Of a stretch of DNA of 64,000 nt, positions 1 through 11,917 are shown piece after piece; positions within the stretch are counted from its first letter, which is position 1, and each line of letters begins with the position of its first letter. The notes below the pieces were generated by a model. It saw only the letters and a list, made by a program, of their open reading frames with translations. It searched no databases and was not told the DNA's origin. A program made the position numbers and the translations under genes. The stretch spans positions 9,107,608-9,171,607 of the forward strand of contig NC_088299.1 of the NCBI RefSeq assembly GCF_032854445.1, given 5' to 3'. Origin of the DNA: Liolophura sinensis. Lineage: Eukaryota; Mollusca; Polyplacophora; Chitonida; Chitonidae.

Positions 1-92
1 TTTACATCTCAATACAAATACTGATACCTGATGCTGCTCTCGTGAAAAATATGGACAGCCGCAAGTTGAAAAACCAACAATTATAAGGCTTA

Positions 93-275
93 CATGTGCT
101 GAGCTCAGTGGTTAGGGTACTAGTGCAGCGTGTCGACCCAGGAGCAGGTCACCAATGCTAAGGCTGTTGTCTTTTGCTGGGTTCTTTTCCGGTCGTACGT
201 CTGTCAGCAACGTACAGATGCTCATAGGGCTTCCCCTAGGGCCCTGTCTGATTTTCTCCCACCATAATCAATCAA
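93..275 (+). repeat. Degraded tRNA-headed SINE (family A)
   Basis: The order of blocks matches the better copies in this window: a tRNA-like head (GCTCAGTGGTTAGGG), the ACCCAGGAGC block, a TCCGGTCGTACG block, and the CTCCCACCATAAT block. It is heavily mutated and has no clear tail. Confidence 0.65.
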
Positions 276-837
276 GAAATCAAATACTCAGTGAATTTAG
301 CTTATTACTTACGCACCTTTATGAATAAGAAAATAATAATTTCCCCTCAGGCCATATTTGTCACGTTGTCTCATGCTTTACAAATTACTGTGACCCAATG
401 TCGCTTTTACCAATTTATCTATCGCTTTACAAAATACCCTAAGCCGATGCCAAGAAATATTTCTCGCTTTTTTTTTCTCGACGCACATTTGTGTGGTTGA
501 TTCTGAGTCACTCATGAATGACTCATGTTAAAAGATACGATCGAGTCCCGTGTTAAGATATGACGGACAGAACGACTACAGAGCAGATGCGCAGTTAGGA
601 AAAGCAGAGTTTACATCTCAGAGTAATATACAGATCTATATATTTCTGTACATTTGTTAATCTCTCTTACTTCTTAATTGTGTCGCTACAACATGACTGA
701 AATATAGCCGATGTCGTTTTATGTCATAATCATGTAATCATTCGAATTGCGGGGCCTTGAATATCCTCAACACGTTAAGCTGACCGTCATCGTAAAAGCG
801 AAAAATTCTAGAGTACGACGTCAAGGAAAAATCGCTC
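276..837. other. No gene seen
   Basis: AT-rich sequence. The only open frame (about 69 codons from 291) shows no family resemblance and no splice or promoter context. I see no repeat here. Confidence 0.5.
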
Positions 838-932
838 TGCCCGGTTTCCTCCCACGATTATGCTGGCCGCCGTCGTGTACGGGAAATATTCTTGAATACG
901 GAGTACAGCTCCAATCCAACAAATAATTATTT
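838..932 (+). repeat. SINE-A 3' fragment
   Basis: It contains the family's conserved 3' blocks, CCGGTTTCCTCCCAC and ATGCTGGCCGCCGTCGT, then the AAATATTCTTGA block. It abuts a second copy in the opposite orientation, so the two form a tail-to-tail pair. Confidence 0.8.
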
Positions 933-1095
933 ACCTAATTGGTGTTTTACGCTGTGCTCAAGTATTTTTCATTTATACAACAGTGGGCAGCATTATGTTA
1001 GGAGGAAGTAAGGAACAGCCCGGGGGAAACCCACGACCATCCGCAGATGGCTGGAGAGGAAGGAGAGGATTTGAACTCGTCCTACATGAGCCGTC
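933..1095 (-). repeat. SINE-A, reverse orientation
   Basis: It begins with the reversed tail (ATTGGTGTTTTACGC), then the reversed GGAGGAAG, CCCGGGGGAAACCCACGACC and TTGAACTCGTC blocks. Together with the copy just to its left it forms an imperfect inverted repeat. Confidence 0.8.
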
Positions 1096-1349
1096 CAGTA
1101 AAGCTGCGAACCAATAGGAAACGCGCCTTGGCACGCATTTGCGTATTCCTCTCATTGGTATCTGGCGTGCGCAACTCTGTGTAGTTTCCCTTGGCTCGTC
1201 TCGATCGTGCCTATTGCCACTGGTTGGCCTACATACTGGGATGAAGCACAGGTTAAACTTAAAATATGACGGGTTAGTGGAGACCGCTGTAACTATTAGT
1301 TATAATGATGATCATAATCATGCCGCGGCTGAACTCTAATGGCAAACTC

Positions 1350-1895
1350 TAATGATGTTGGTATACTTATGACTATGTTGATATATTTATGACTGTGTTG
1401 GAATATTTATGACTATGTCGGTATATTTACGAGGCCTCTGTGGTTCAGTTGGTTAGTGCGCTAGCGCAGCGTAATGACCCAGGAACCTCTCACCAATGCG
1501 GTCGCTGTGAGTTCAAGTCCAGCTCAGGCTGGCTTCCTCTTCCGCCATAGGTGGGAAGGTCTTTCAGCAACCTGCGGATGGTCGTGGGTTTTCACCGGAC
1601 TCTGTCTGGTTTCCTTCCGCTATAATGCTGGTCGCCGTCGTATGAGTGAAATATTCTTGAGTACGGCGTAAAACACCAATGAAATAAATAGATAAATGTT
1701 GGTATATTTATGACTGTGTTGGTACATTTATGAGAATGCCGGTATACTTATAACTATGTTGATATATGTATGAATATGTTGGTATATTTACGACTATGTC
1801 TATATTCTTATAACTAAGTTCCTATATTTATGACTGTGTTGGTATATTTATAACTATGTTGGTATACTTTTGACTATGTTGATATATTTATGCCT
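1350..1895. repeat. 20-bp minisatellite, unit 1, split by a SINE
   Basis: About 15 copies of a 20-bp unit of the form TTGGTATATTTATGACTATG with substitutions. A SINE at 1430-1697 splits the array. The same array precedes the second and third fucosyltransferase genes and marks the edge of the duplicated segment. Confidence 0.9.
1430..1697 (+). repeat. Full-length SINE-A inserted in the minisatellite
   Basis: A near-complete copy. The tRNA-like head (TGTGGTTCAGTTGGTTAGTG, A box) is followed by the B-box-like GTGAGTTCAAGTCC, the conserved central block (CTGCGGATGGTCGTGGGTTT), the ATGCTGGTCGCCGTCGTATG block and an AATAAATAGATAAA tail. The central domain resembles the conserved domains of metazoan SINEs (Nin-DC type is a possibility I cannot verify). 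Arrays 2 and 3 lack this copy, so it either inserted after duplication or was lost from them. Confidence 0.9.
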
Positions 1896-2402
1896 TTTAT
1901 ATTTATGGCTAACTTGTGTATTTGGTTGTTGTGCAACCATACACTCAATAATATTTCATTTATACAATGATCGTCACCTGAGCACTAGCCGTTTCCTTCA
2001 TCCTGCGAAAAATCCCTCCTATGCTCTTCTTACAAGTCTTTTCCCTAACAGCCGGCCGTCAATAAACTCTCAGCACTGACCTTTCTCCCATATCGTCAAT
2101 AACATCTCAGGGCTGGTCTTTTCTCCAATGCCCCCTCATGAATGGCCTCTCCTTAGCTCTCAGCACTAGCCTTTCATGCAATCCCCTCAACTTCCGCTTT
2201 GCTCTCAGAACTAGTTCTCAGAACTAGTCCCCATCCCGTCAATAACCCCCATTATACACTCTGCAGTAGTTTTTTCATAAAGAGCATACTTTCTTCAGCC
2301 TTACAATATCCTGTAGACCTTAACTGTAACCATCAAAACACTATACATCCATAACAAATGTGTTATTTTCTGATCTTGCAGATCGTTCGCAGCCAAGGTA
2401 AG

Positions 2403-3704
2403 ATGACGATGAACCTCAAGGACTTAGTTAGCCTCAGGAGAATGTTAATCCCTCTGTTAATGATATGCTTCGTGACATTCGCCTGGCAGTTGGATGTCAT
2501 GTCCAGTTTTACATTGGATCCGAAAGTATTATATTTGTACCCTTCTGTGAGGCCGCCGAACATCAGCAGGAACCAGAAGCTGGAACACATCGACAGTTCG
2601 TTGACACCAGAAACCAACCAAAAACACAATCAAATGAAGAATGCGTACCTAAAACGACTAGCCGGACTTCCTCGACCAGAGTATCGGTCAGCAAAATTGT
2701 TCAAAGAATTTGGAGAGCCAGTTTATAAAATGTTACCGTCCAATTCCACAAGGGTTAAAAAAATATTGATGTGGACAGGATTTTTCGGCAACACCAGCTT
2801 TATCCCTAAAAACATATCAATTGGTAAAAGCAGGTACTGTGTAGGGACACACAACAGAACACAATTACTGTCGAGCGATCTGGTGATAATGCACGCTAGG
2901 GATATGAAGCAGGGTGCAAAAAGCTTGCCACCTGAACGACGCCCGTTCCAGAGATGGGCTTATTTCGTGTTGGAATCGCCGTTTAATAGAGGGCTTGATG
3001 TTCGTCAGTTCAACGGAATATTTAACTGGACTCTAACATACAGGGATGATACCGATGTTGCCATGCCATATTTTCATGTGCGAAAACGAGAAACACCATT
3101 AACGCCAATAAACTATAGAGAATTATATGCAAATATTTACAGGTCTAAATCAAAGCTCATCTCGTATGTGAATAGCCATTGTCACACACCTCATTCGAAA
3201 AGACTTGAATATATGAAAGAACTTAGTCAGTATATTCCGGTTGATATGTACGGGGGTTGTTTTAAGCTTAAGTGCCCCAGAAACACTGAAGACTGCACCA
3301 ATTTGTTGACTCAGTATAAATTTTATCTGGCAATGGAAAACAGCAATTGTCGCGACTACATAACAGAGAAAGTTGGTCAGCCGTTGTTTGTCTGGAACGC
3401 GGTTCCGGTTGTGATGGGTGGGGGCGACCCATCGGATTACGAGCGACACCTCCCGCCGGGCTCCTATATCCACAGTTCTGGGTTTGAATCGCCTAAAGAT
3501 CTAGCTAACTATCTGCTGTTCCTGGATAAAAACCCAGCACTGTACGAGATGTATCACCAGTGGAGAAAAACTCATGACGGCCACAATCACTTGATTGCAG
3601 GATTTCGCGAAGTTTGCCAGGCTTTGTACGATGGTGACACAAAGCCCAGTCAAACGTACCGAGACTTTTCTGGATGGTATGCAGAAGACACATGCAAGCC
3701 CTAG
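2403..3704 (+). CDS. Alpha-1,3-fucosyltransferase (GT10), tandem copy 1
   Basis: Encodes 433 aa. GT10 enzymes move L-fucose from GDP-fucose to GlcNAc of N-glycans or Lewis-type antennae in the Golgi; the acceptor here is unknown. Layout is type II: short cytosolic tail, membrane anchor about 14-30, stem to about 115, then the GT-B catalytic domain. Family motifs are clear: FNWTLTYR (207-214), VDMYGGC (280-286), YKFYLAMEN then DYITEKVGQP (305-327), VPVVMGG (334-340), PPGSYIHS and FESPKDLANYL (351-371). Sequons are at N53, N114, N130, N137, N151 and N208. I chose 2403 because a polypyrimidine tract ending TTGCAG lies at 2376-2381; an in-frame ATG at 2358 would fall in the intron, and the equivalent extension in copy 3 is blocked by a stop. 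The coding region is one exon. Differences from copy 2 are about 18 residues by eye. Confidence 0.93.
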   Translation: MTMNLKDLVSLRRMLIPLLMICFVTFAWQLDVMSSFTLDPKVLYLYPSVRPPNISRNQKLEHIDSSLTPETNQKHNQMKNAYLKRLAGLPRPEYRSAKLFKEFGEPVYKMLPSNSTRVKKILMWTGFFGNTSFIPKNISIGKSRYCVGTHNRTQLLSSDLVIMHARDMKQGAKSLPPERRPFQRWAYFVLESPFNRGLDVRQFNGIFNWTLTYRDDTDVAMPYFHVRKRETPLTPINYRELYANIYRSKSKLISYVNSHCHTPHSKRLEYMKELSQYIPVDMYGGCFKLKCPRNTEDCTNLLTQYKFYLAMENSNCRDYITEKVGQPLFVWNAVPVVMGGGDPSDYERHLPPGSYIHSSGFESPKDLANYLLFLDKNPALYEMYHQWRKTHDGHNHLIAGFREVCQALYDGDTKPSQTYRDFSGWYAEDTCKP

Positions 3705-5054
3705 CTGATAAAAGATCAATGATAGAGCATAAAATTTATACTTGATAAGATTATGATAATTTTTTGTATTGATCCCAAAACTGAAACCTGGGCAAAGAAA
3801 ACATCATTTTTATCTTGAACTGTCTTCAAAACAATGGTTTACATGAAATGTTATAACGGTAGAGAAACAAAGAGAAACACGATCGACGTCTGTTCCTTGC
3901 TAACATTTATTCACACAGGCTGACGGAACTGGCAACATCTTACTGACAACGGGATATCTAAAGATACATAAATACCAAAAAGATTTAATGCATTTTAAAG
4001 AATTTGAAGAATCCATCAAAGGGTATTTTTGCGAGCTTTATTTCTTCCGTTAAAAATAGTTTTAAACTCTGTTAATGAATAACATATCAGCTATTAACCA
4101 AAAAGTTGTTTTTCATCTTTTCATTTTTTGTGAACTCAGACCTATGCTTTTGAAAACAATCCATCATTCAATCACTTTGACCGCCTGGTATCGTCTTAAA
4201 GTTTTGAACTTTTTTTTTTAAATCCACAAATTTCAGATAAAGTAGTGTTTTCAGTCCTTTAAATCAGTGGGGAAAACACAAACAATGTTTAAGTTTTACG
4301 CGACAACGTTCGACTTCTTGCCAAATAAAGAATACCGCGTGTGAAACCATTTAGCACAAAAAGAAAGAATCACCGAGGTCGTGACTGAGTGGAAAGGTCA
4401 AAGCCTGTTTTTTTGCGTAAGAAATAGCCACAATTTGTAAACGTGATTTTCACTGGTTAACACTTTTTGAGGTTGACCAGTTAACATTGCTTTGTGGAAT
4501 TGAGGGTATAACTTAGGTCAGAATATTACTCCGCCACTTTGAAAGCTTTCTTTCATTGGTTATTTGAAGCCAGAAACCATGATTTCACTAGTTGATTATG
4601 GTAACAATAGAGTATCGCTCGGGAGTGGAAATATCGGGGTTGTAATGTAATAACACTTTGATAACAAGAGCCAGTAGCAACATCTGGACAATAATCCTTT
4701 AAGTTTATCTGGTAATAATACATGCATGGATGTATATTAATATAATGATTTCGTCGTTTAGATAGCTGCGTTTGGTTGTGTAAACCTCAAACGACTTACA
4801 ATTAACGCCAAAGAATGTTCCAGCGACGGCATAGGCAGTCTTGACGTCGCGCCTATAGGTGTACATTTTGAATTTATTTAGGCCATGCTGAAATAATTAA
4901 AAGATGATTCGTCATGCGTACTCCGTGTTAAGTAGTCCTTAGCTAAATGAGCTTCGTACGCCGTCATGTTAGTTAAGGTATGAGGGCACATTCGTGAATC
5001 CGAAGCCTGGAAACGAAATAAAGAATGTTATATAATTCCTCTGCAGCCACCGAA
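3705..5054. other. 3' flank of FUT1, no gene seen
   Basis: AT-rich and repeated at 13220-14500 with small indels. An AATAAA at about 4324 could serve as a distal poly(A) signal. No protein-like open frame was found. Confidence 0.5.
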
Positions 5055-5150
5055 TATTCGTCCGGGTTTCCTCCCACAATTATACTGATAATAATGTCAT
5101 AAGTGAAATACAACAATCAACGCCAATCGAACAAATAAATCAATTAACCG
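5055..5150 (+). repeat. Degenerate SINE-A tail fragment
   Basis: Contains CCGGGTTTCCTCCCACAAT, CATAAGTGAAATA and CCAATCGAACAAATAAATCA. Its counterpart in unit 2 lies at about 14510-14600, so the insertion predates the duplication. Confidence 0.7.
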
Positions 5151-5431
5151 CATGGCCGACGGTCCGAATTTTGAGTTACTTAATAATTACTGGCATATGC
5201 TAAATTGTTATTATAAAAAAAAAACGACTTAACATGATTATTATTAAAAATGGTAATTTTTTGTTGCTGTTTGTAAACAATTTTACATCTAACAAGTATA
5301 ATTAGTTCAATATTATTTTTTTATTATTCACGCCTATATTTAGTAACTACATTACTGTTACATAAATACAATGTTTTTTACATGTGTATTTTACATTATA
5401 TATAATTTCCGGAAGTGCTAATGATCTTGTG

Positions 5432-5470
5432 TAAAATCTACGCGTAAAATCTACGCGTAAAATCTACAAC
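5432..5470. repeat. 15-bp direct repeats
   Basis: Three units of GTAAAATCTACGC (last one partial) in tandem. Unit 2 (about 14880-14910) has one fewer, a simple copy-number difference between the duplicates. Confidence 0.8.
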
Positions 5471-6362
5471 TTACCGCTTCCTATGTAACGTTCCACTGCA
5501 TACCACTTATATTATTTGAAGTAAAAATGGTTGTTCCGACATGAAGGTCGAAAGTTCGTGAATAGTTTTACATGTACGTGGTGTTATTTCGATTTCTTCA
5601 TCATTCATCATTGAATGTATAGAGGTATGACTATGAGCCTAAATCAGTATACAATCAATATTGTTCAAAGTAGCTCAATCAAAGCGTACCACAAATTGTT
5701 CACAACTGTTGATTCTTTCTGTGACATGACGTCAGAGTACTCTCAAGAAAAAATATATTAAACTGTACAGAAATTTTGTTGGCTGAGTGATACTGGAATT
5801 TAATTGCATAAGATTATTCTGTTAAATATAATACGTATATTTCATTAAATATTTTTGATTTATAACAGATTGTTTATTTTTGAGTGTAGCTTTTATCGAG
5901 AATAGAACAGAAAGTAATGTTATCACGACATGGGGAGGTGGAACATTAGATGTGGTGATCCATTGTTGTCCGTTTTGGGATAAAAAAGGACTATAATCTG
6001 CAATGAGTATGTGGCGTCTAATACGTCCTCAAGTAAGAGTATTGCATTCCATATTTTAACTTAATTAAGCCATGACGCATGTGGAGTGTAAAACCTGACT
6101 GAGGTAAATCGATAAGAGGATATATTTCACCGGTTATGTGTGAACACTTGAAAGTTATTTTGGGGAATTGGCTTTGTCATTGTTGTCCCTAAACATATCG
6201 ATTGGGCCGCATTTCAACGGTTACGTGCGATCATTTCCCATCTGTCACACTATTGTCGCTGCTATGGTTTTTCTCTCTATGCTTTAAGTCTTTAATTATA
6301 TTACGTATTATTATCATGATATAATTTCTGCACCACACATACCCGTGCATCCGCATCATAAT
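5471..6362. other. AT-rich duplicated spacer, no gene seen
   Basis: No open frame of note. About 6090-6300 resembles a sequence at about 48405-48540 (see there) and may be part of an unclassified dispersed repeat. Confidence 0.45.
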
Positions 6363-6480
6363 GTTTTATTTATTTTATTTGATTAGTGTTTTGAGCCGTA
6401 CGGAAGAATATTTCACTTAGTATTATGGTGGGAGGAAACGGTGGACATAGCCCTTGGGAAACCCACGCCTATTCATAGTA
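6363..6480 (-). repeat. SINE-A fragment, reverse
   Basis: Reversed tail TTTATTTGATTAGTGTTTTGA, AAGAATATTTCACTTAG and TATGGTGGGAGGAAAC blocks. The duplicate is at about 15804-15915. Confidence 0.8.
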
Positions 6481-6872
6481 GAGGGCACAAAAGTAAACAT
6501 ATCTAGAAAGGTCATCTTGCGTCTGGGGCTGTTATTTTATTCCAGTCATGGCAGTGCGACCCTTACCTGTGTGTGCTGATTGAAATTCGAGTGTTGCAGA
6601 TAACAAAAGGCCAGCTGCACCGTACATGAGGCAGCTTTATTCCAATATAAGTAATAGATACCAGCCATCATCCTGTCAATAATACTGCATGGCGAGGGAA
6701 GATACGGCTGGTTGCGAGGACAGGAAAATACAAGACAAATAGGCAGCTACTTTGTCAGTACTAAAACATTCCTCTCTAACACAGGTAAGCTAACTGTTGT
6801 TGTCCATACTGGAGTCCGAATATATAGGCTTTACATATGTGTAGGCTACCCAGCGATTGTCCTGTCATACAA

Positions 6873-7058
6873 AGTAATATTTATTTAATTGATTGGTGTT
6901 TACGTCATACTCAAGAATATTTTGACATATACGACGGCGGCCATGCAGCATTATGGTGGGAGAGAAGCGGGCAGAGTACGAAGGAAACCCATGACGAAAG
7001 TAGTTTTTTTGCAGACCTTACGACGTACGGTCGATGGGGATGCCAGCATGAGATGTAG
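6873..7058 (-). repeat. SINE-A, reverse
   Basis: Starts with the reversed tail (TTATTTAATTGATTGGTGTT), then ACGACGGCGGCC, ATTATGGTGGGAG and further reversed blocks to CCAGCATGAG. The duplicate is at about 17369-17553. Confidence 0.85.
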
Positions 7059-7059
7059 C

Positions 7060-7650
7060 CACACGAATGTGGATCTTACGATGCACTGATGTGCCGAGCA
7101 GACAGAGCCACACTGACTTCTGGTATCAAACAGGGTGTCCAACAGATCTGTAACTCTGTGTGTGGTATCGGCTGCAGAGCATTAGGTTTTAAACGATGTT
7201 GTTTTGTCCTAATCTGCGTAAAACTGATTTCTGTGAGGACACACGCAAAGAGATGGTTCAAAACAAACATGCACGGTCCCTACTCCAATATGTAAGATAA
7301 AACCAAACGATTTCGATGCACAAGTTGCTTCCACTTCGATGAGTTCGTTCACATTTTTGGCAGCTGTACTCGCCGTTACGTGACCCTTGAAAGCAAACGG
7401 TATTCCAGGTTCTGTTTAAAGTTTAGTGTTCATTGTCCTGGAGGTCACCTTCAAAGCACATGGCGAGTTCATTGTCCTTCTTAATTCTTAAGTCAATCTC
7501 TCCTTTGTTCCTCCTTTTACATTTCGTAGCTTAGTTAATTACTATACACCTCCAGGAGTAATTAATAAAGTGATAACACAGTGGTTCTATGAAGTTCCAG
7601 TTCTGTTAGTACTTTCCTGTCTGCTCAGTCGGACACTGCAGTCTGACACT
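7060..7650. other. Spacer before the BEL fossil
   Basis: Duplicated at about 17555-18145 with very few differences. Several short open frames overlap on both strands, none protein-like. It may hold the terminal region of the neighbouring retroelement, but I could not find a matching repeat at the other end. Confidence 0.4.
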
Positions 7651-7654
7651 GAAC

Positions 7655-10600
7655 TCAGTCCCCAAAATCCTCTCCTGCACCGAGTAAATTAAAAACTGGA
7701 GAAAATGCCGCGACACTCCTGCCTGTAGAAAGGTCACACAAGTGGTTGTTTAAGTCTCTCTTTGGCGCTCTGTGCTGCTTCTCGTCGTTGTCTAGGTGAT
7801 GGGAGCGGATCATCCTCTTGGCCGGGAAGAACCACTTCACCTCGGTTGTCTCTGCTCTCACACTCGCCACTGTTGTCTCTGTAACACTCCAATGGATACA
7901 ACAAATTCAGTTGACGGTGAAGTATGGGCTTTGACGGCATCAAAACTCCTGCAGACCGAGCGTTAGCATTCTAACTTGTTGGCAGTTTGTGTATCCTGCC
8001 AACTTTCCATGCTGCCCTGGGCAAGTTCTCCTTAGTCAGGACAACACCACCAAGTTTAGACTCAAAGCTTGTCTGCACACTAGGGGCCTGTAAATGGGTA
8101 TCAGTCCGTTCCCTTAGACTAAACAGGTAGTTGTTTCTCAACAACTGCCAAAATCTGTCAAGATGCCTTTCTCCCTTTTTCCATAGGTCGAGAAATTTGT
8201 TAGAAGTGATCGATTTTATTTGAAAATCACAATTATTGTTGTCATCAAGACTGGGTATAACAAGTTGATGGTTGTGGCTTACGAAATGATTAGGGGTACC
8301 TCTTATATGCGAATTAATGTCCCCATTGACATACACAAGATGTCTTGATTTGACAATAGCCTGAACTTCTGTGAGAGTCGTTCTGAGCTGTTCATGAGTC
8401 AGGGAGATTCTTCCTATCGTTTTGCGTAGACAACGCTTAACGATGCCGACCAGTCGTTCGTAGAAACCACCCATCCATGGTGAGAGTTGAACTGTGAATG
8501 TCCATTCAATGGAATTGGATTTCTGAATTGGCCAGTGTCCGAATCCACGTCTGGTCAAGTATGAATTTGGCAAGCTTGAAGTCACTGGCGTTGTCAGATA
8601 TCATTCGATGAGGTTTACCACGAAGGTCCGTGAACCGACGAAGCAAAGAAAGAAACATTCTGTTGACTTTCTAGGTGGATGACCCGGACGGCAAGGCATG
8701 TGAAAAGACACCGAAACCTTCTCCTTTTCAGCAACAGTTTTAATGTACAGTGGGCCAAAGTAATCTAGTCCAGTGCGTGAAAATGGTACAGATTTAGAAA
8801 CTCTCTGTTTGGGAAGAGGTGGCACTGAAGGCACCTTGAAGGGGCCAGCTTCAAATCACACGGTACACTGTCTGATGACGTTTCTGACTTAGCACGTCCA
8901 CGCGGTATCCAATATTCATGTCTGACTGCAACTGAAGTTTGTAATGTACGAGCATGCAGGATTCTGAGATGTCGATCTGAAATTTTTCAGTTGATTTAAG
9001 CAGTTTCAGAAACTTCGATCCATGTTTGAGCTGTGCAATCAGCGCTTCATCATCTAAGCGCAAATCCAGCTGATTGCATAAGCTGTGGCCCTTTCTCTTG
9101 GTAAGAGCAGAAATGACATTCCCAAAGTGCTTTTTTTGGACATACCTATCCCAAATGAGTTAAGCAGATTGAATTTCACCCACTGATATAGCAGATGTTA
9201 GTGACTTTCTGGATGAATCTTTCGCACCACGCTGTTACATGGAAAAGTTTTCTCAGAGTGGAGTAGTTCTCAGGGCAGATACTGTATGGCGCGTGTACAT
9301 CCACAGTTCCTGATTTTCCAGCTGAAAGATATCATGTAGAGTACTCAGTCCTCTCTTTTGGTGGCTCGAAGCTCCATGTTGGCTATGTTGCAGGCTTGGC
9401 ATGGAACCACTCCGGGCCACCTAGCCATTGTTGGATCTGTCGCTGACAGTTGATTTCTCCCCTTGTTGCTAAGTCAGCTGGATTTGACTGTGATGGAACA
9501 TAGTGATGTTTGACATCCTTCTGAATTTGTATTTCTTTGACGCAATTAGCCACAAATGGAAGCAATGGTTTATTCGACGAAAGCCATTGTAGAACACACT
9601 TGGAATGCGTGTAGAGAATTACGAGCTGTTACTCGTAGCTGTAGCTGAATTGATAGAAATTTCAGACATCTCACTTCTATCAGAACTGCCAAGGAACTCA
9701 AGTCAGGGTAAAGTTATTGTCTTTATTGGTGGCAAACGTGCCTTTGCAAATACAAGCTTAACAGCAGTGTTTTCCTCTACAGACGACAGTTGAAGATATA
9801 CTTCGGTTGAATAGGCCTCTATTAATAAGTTGCAAAAACAAATAAGCTGAATGTCATTGCAGCCAGAAAGGTTCATTCCAATGAATCTTAGAAAATCGAT
9901 GGTGGGAATTTCATCCAAGTGTTTACAGACTGATGTCCATTGTTTGTGGTTTTCTTCACTAAGAGAGGTGTCCCAGCCAACGTTTACGTCCACAGTTTTT
10001 GCATGAACAGTTTCGAACGTAACGTGACTTGGCTAAAAGACTGATGCAATGGTAGACAGTACTTCTCTTTTCTTTGAAGATACATTAAGATCTGTTATTT
10101 GTGGACCCACAAATGTGCATGGAACCCTCTATCACATTCCAAAAACCGCCCATCACGTTGATCACATCCTTCTTGTATTGGTCTTTATCAGGGATTTGTT
10201 TCAAAAATTCACAGAGTTGGATGTCCATTCTCGTAAGTTCATGGATGCATTTTCAAAGATTGTTTTCGCTTCGAAGTAAATTCCAGGCCGTTTCTGATCC
10301 AGTTTTGTCCAGATGATACTTAATTCTAGCTCCAAGCAAAAAACATCTTGAAGTAATACCAAAAGGAGCACGTGTGAAACGATATATTCCTGAACTGTCA
10401 TTTCTTAATGGTTTGTTTGGATCCTTTAACCAGAAGAATCTACTTAACCCAACTCGAAAAAGCAACTTTAGTCTGAAGTCTGAAAGTGTAGTAGGCCACA
10501 CAGATATTGCAGGATAACGGGTCCTTTGTACAACCATTCATTTATGCTTTTGTTCTGAGGTTTGGTTTTTGCAGATGCATCACAAAAAATTCTGACCTGG

Positions 10601-11150
10601 GTAGTCGCTTTGCTTGGTGTAAGAACAGCACGATGCGGTATGTAGTGTTTCCGGGTGTCTCCAGTACAACTAGGAGCCCTGTCTACAATGCCTAACCGTT
10701 CTTGGTGTTGGATAATGTTGTTGCATTTGTTTAAGTCATCAGGTGATTACTGTAGTCTTTTCATCAGTGATTTGAAGTTCCTTTTTTCTGCAAGTTTGGT
10801 AATGTCTGATTTCCAAGGCCAAGTTACATAATAACGGCTATCTGTGTTAGTTACTGTCTTGTTGAACTATTCAAAAGCCTTGCCATTGTCTGAAATTTGT
10901 GCTGAATCACTTATTCATAGGGTTTCCAGAGTCCAAAAGTCCTCAAAGTTTTGCTTTAAAGGAAGGGATTTGTCGGGTTTATAAAGCATAAGTGACCCAA
11001 GTAGGTAAAGGCCAGGGTGTAGCTGGATTTATTCAGGAAGAACAGAGTCCAGGTAATAATCGTTACCAACGTTAAGGATGTAGGTAGTTATCAGCCAGGT
11101 TTGCCATTCCCTGTTCAGGATACCTCGAATTTGGGAATCGTTTAGGACAA
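7655..11150 (-). mobile_element. BEL/Pao-type LTR retroelement fossil, copy in unit 1
   Basis: A broken, reverse-oriented pol region. Reverse transcriptase segments (with RFFWLKDPN and YRFTRAPFGI) lie about 10250-10900, a BEL-type RNase H region (with DVNVGWDTSLS) about 9380-10000, and the integrase about 7970-9060 (with WTFTVQLSPWMGGFYERLVG). The pol C-terminus lies about 7655-7945. The gag-side part is absent; the sequence ends where the next minisatellite starts. I recognise no flanking LTR pair. At least half a dozen interruptions make it an old fossil. Its copy at 18151-21798 shows it was in place before the segment duplicated. Confidence 0.85.
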
Positions 11151-11154
11151 AGAC

Positions 11155-11412
11155 AGTATATTTATGAGAATGCTGGTATACTTATGGCTATGTTGATATA
11201 TTTATGAATATGTTGGTATATTTATGACTATGTTGATATATTTATGAATATGTTGGTATATATATATGACTATGTTGGTATATGTATGAATATGTTGGTA
11301 TATTTATGATTGTCTTGGTATTATTATGACTATGTTGGTATATTTATGACTGTGTTGGTATATTTATGACTATGTTGGTATACTTTTGATTGGGTTGATA
11401 TATTTATGCCTT
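11155..11412. repeat. 20-bp minisatellite, unit 2
   Basis: About a dozen 20-bp units of the GTTGGTATATTTATGACTAT type. It directly follows the truncated end of the BEL fossil and opens duplication unit 2. Confidence 0.92.
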
Positions 11413-11917
11413 TTATATTTATGGCTAACTTGTTTATTTGGTTGTTGTGAACCATACACCCAATAATTTTTCATTTATACAATGATCGTCACCTGAGCAC
11501 TAGCTGTTTCCTTTATCCGGCCAATAATCCCTCCTATGCTCTTCTTACAAGTCTTTTCCCTAACAGCCGGCCGTCAATAAACTCTCAGCACTGACCTTTC
11601 CCCCATATCGTCAATAACATCTCAGGGCTGGTCTTTTCTCCAATGCCCCCTCATGAATGGCCTCTCCTTAGCTCTCAGCACTAGCCTTTCATGCAATGCC
11701 CTCAACTTCCGCTTTGCTTTCAGAACTAGTTCTCAGAACTAGTCCCCATCTAGTCTATAATCCCCATTATACACTCTGCAGTATTTTTTTTATAAAGAGC
11801 ATACTTTCTTGAGCCTTACAATACCCTGTAGACCTTAACTGTAACCATCAAAACACTATACATCCATAACAAATGTGTTATTTTCTGATCTTGCAGATCG
11901 TTCGCAGCCAAGGTAAG

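Larger units (their letters stand above)
1700..11154. repeat. Segmental duplication unit 1 (FUT1 + flank + BEL fossil)
   Basis: About 9.5 kb that matches 11155-21802 in order: minisatellite, about 700 bp of leader, fucosyltransferase gene, about 3 kb of AT-rich flank, SINE fragments and a reversed BEL/Pao fossil. Corresponding points are offset by 9515 bp at the gene and 10496 bp in the fossil. The difference comes mainly from a block of about 1.1 kb present only in unit 2. Unit 1 has about 125 bp (around 4185-4310) missing from unit 2, and lacks about 110 bp that unit 2 has near 21535-21640. Confidence 0.93.

Noticed and set aside
2363-3719. Open frames of 60-107 codons on the other frames of FUT1 (and their equivalents in FUT2 and FUT3)
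   Set aside because: They are shadows of the fucosyltransferase frame; the same shadows recur in all copies because the DNA is duplicated.
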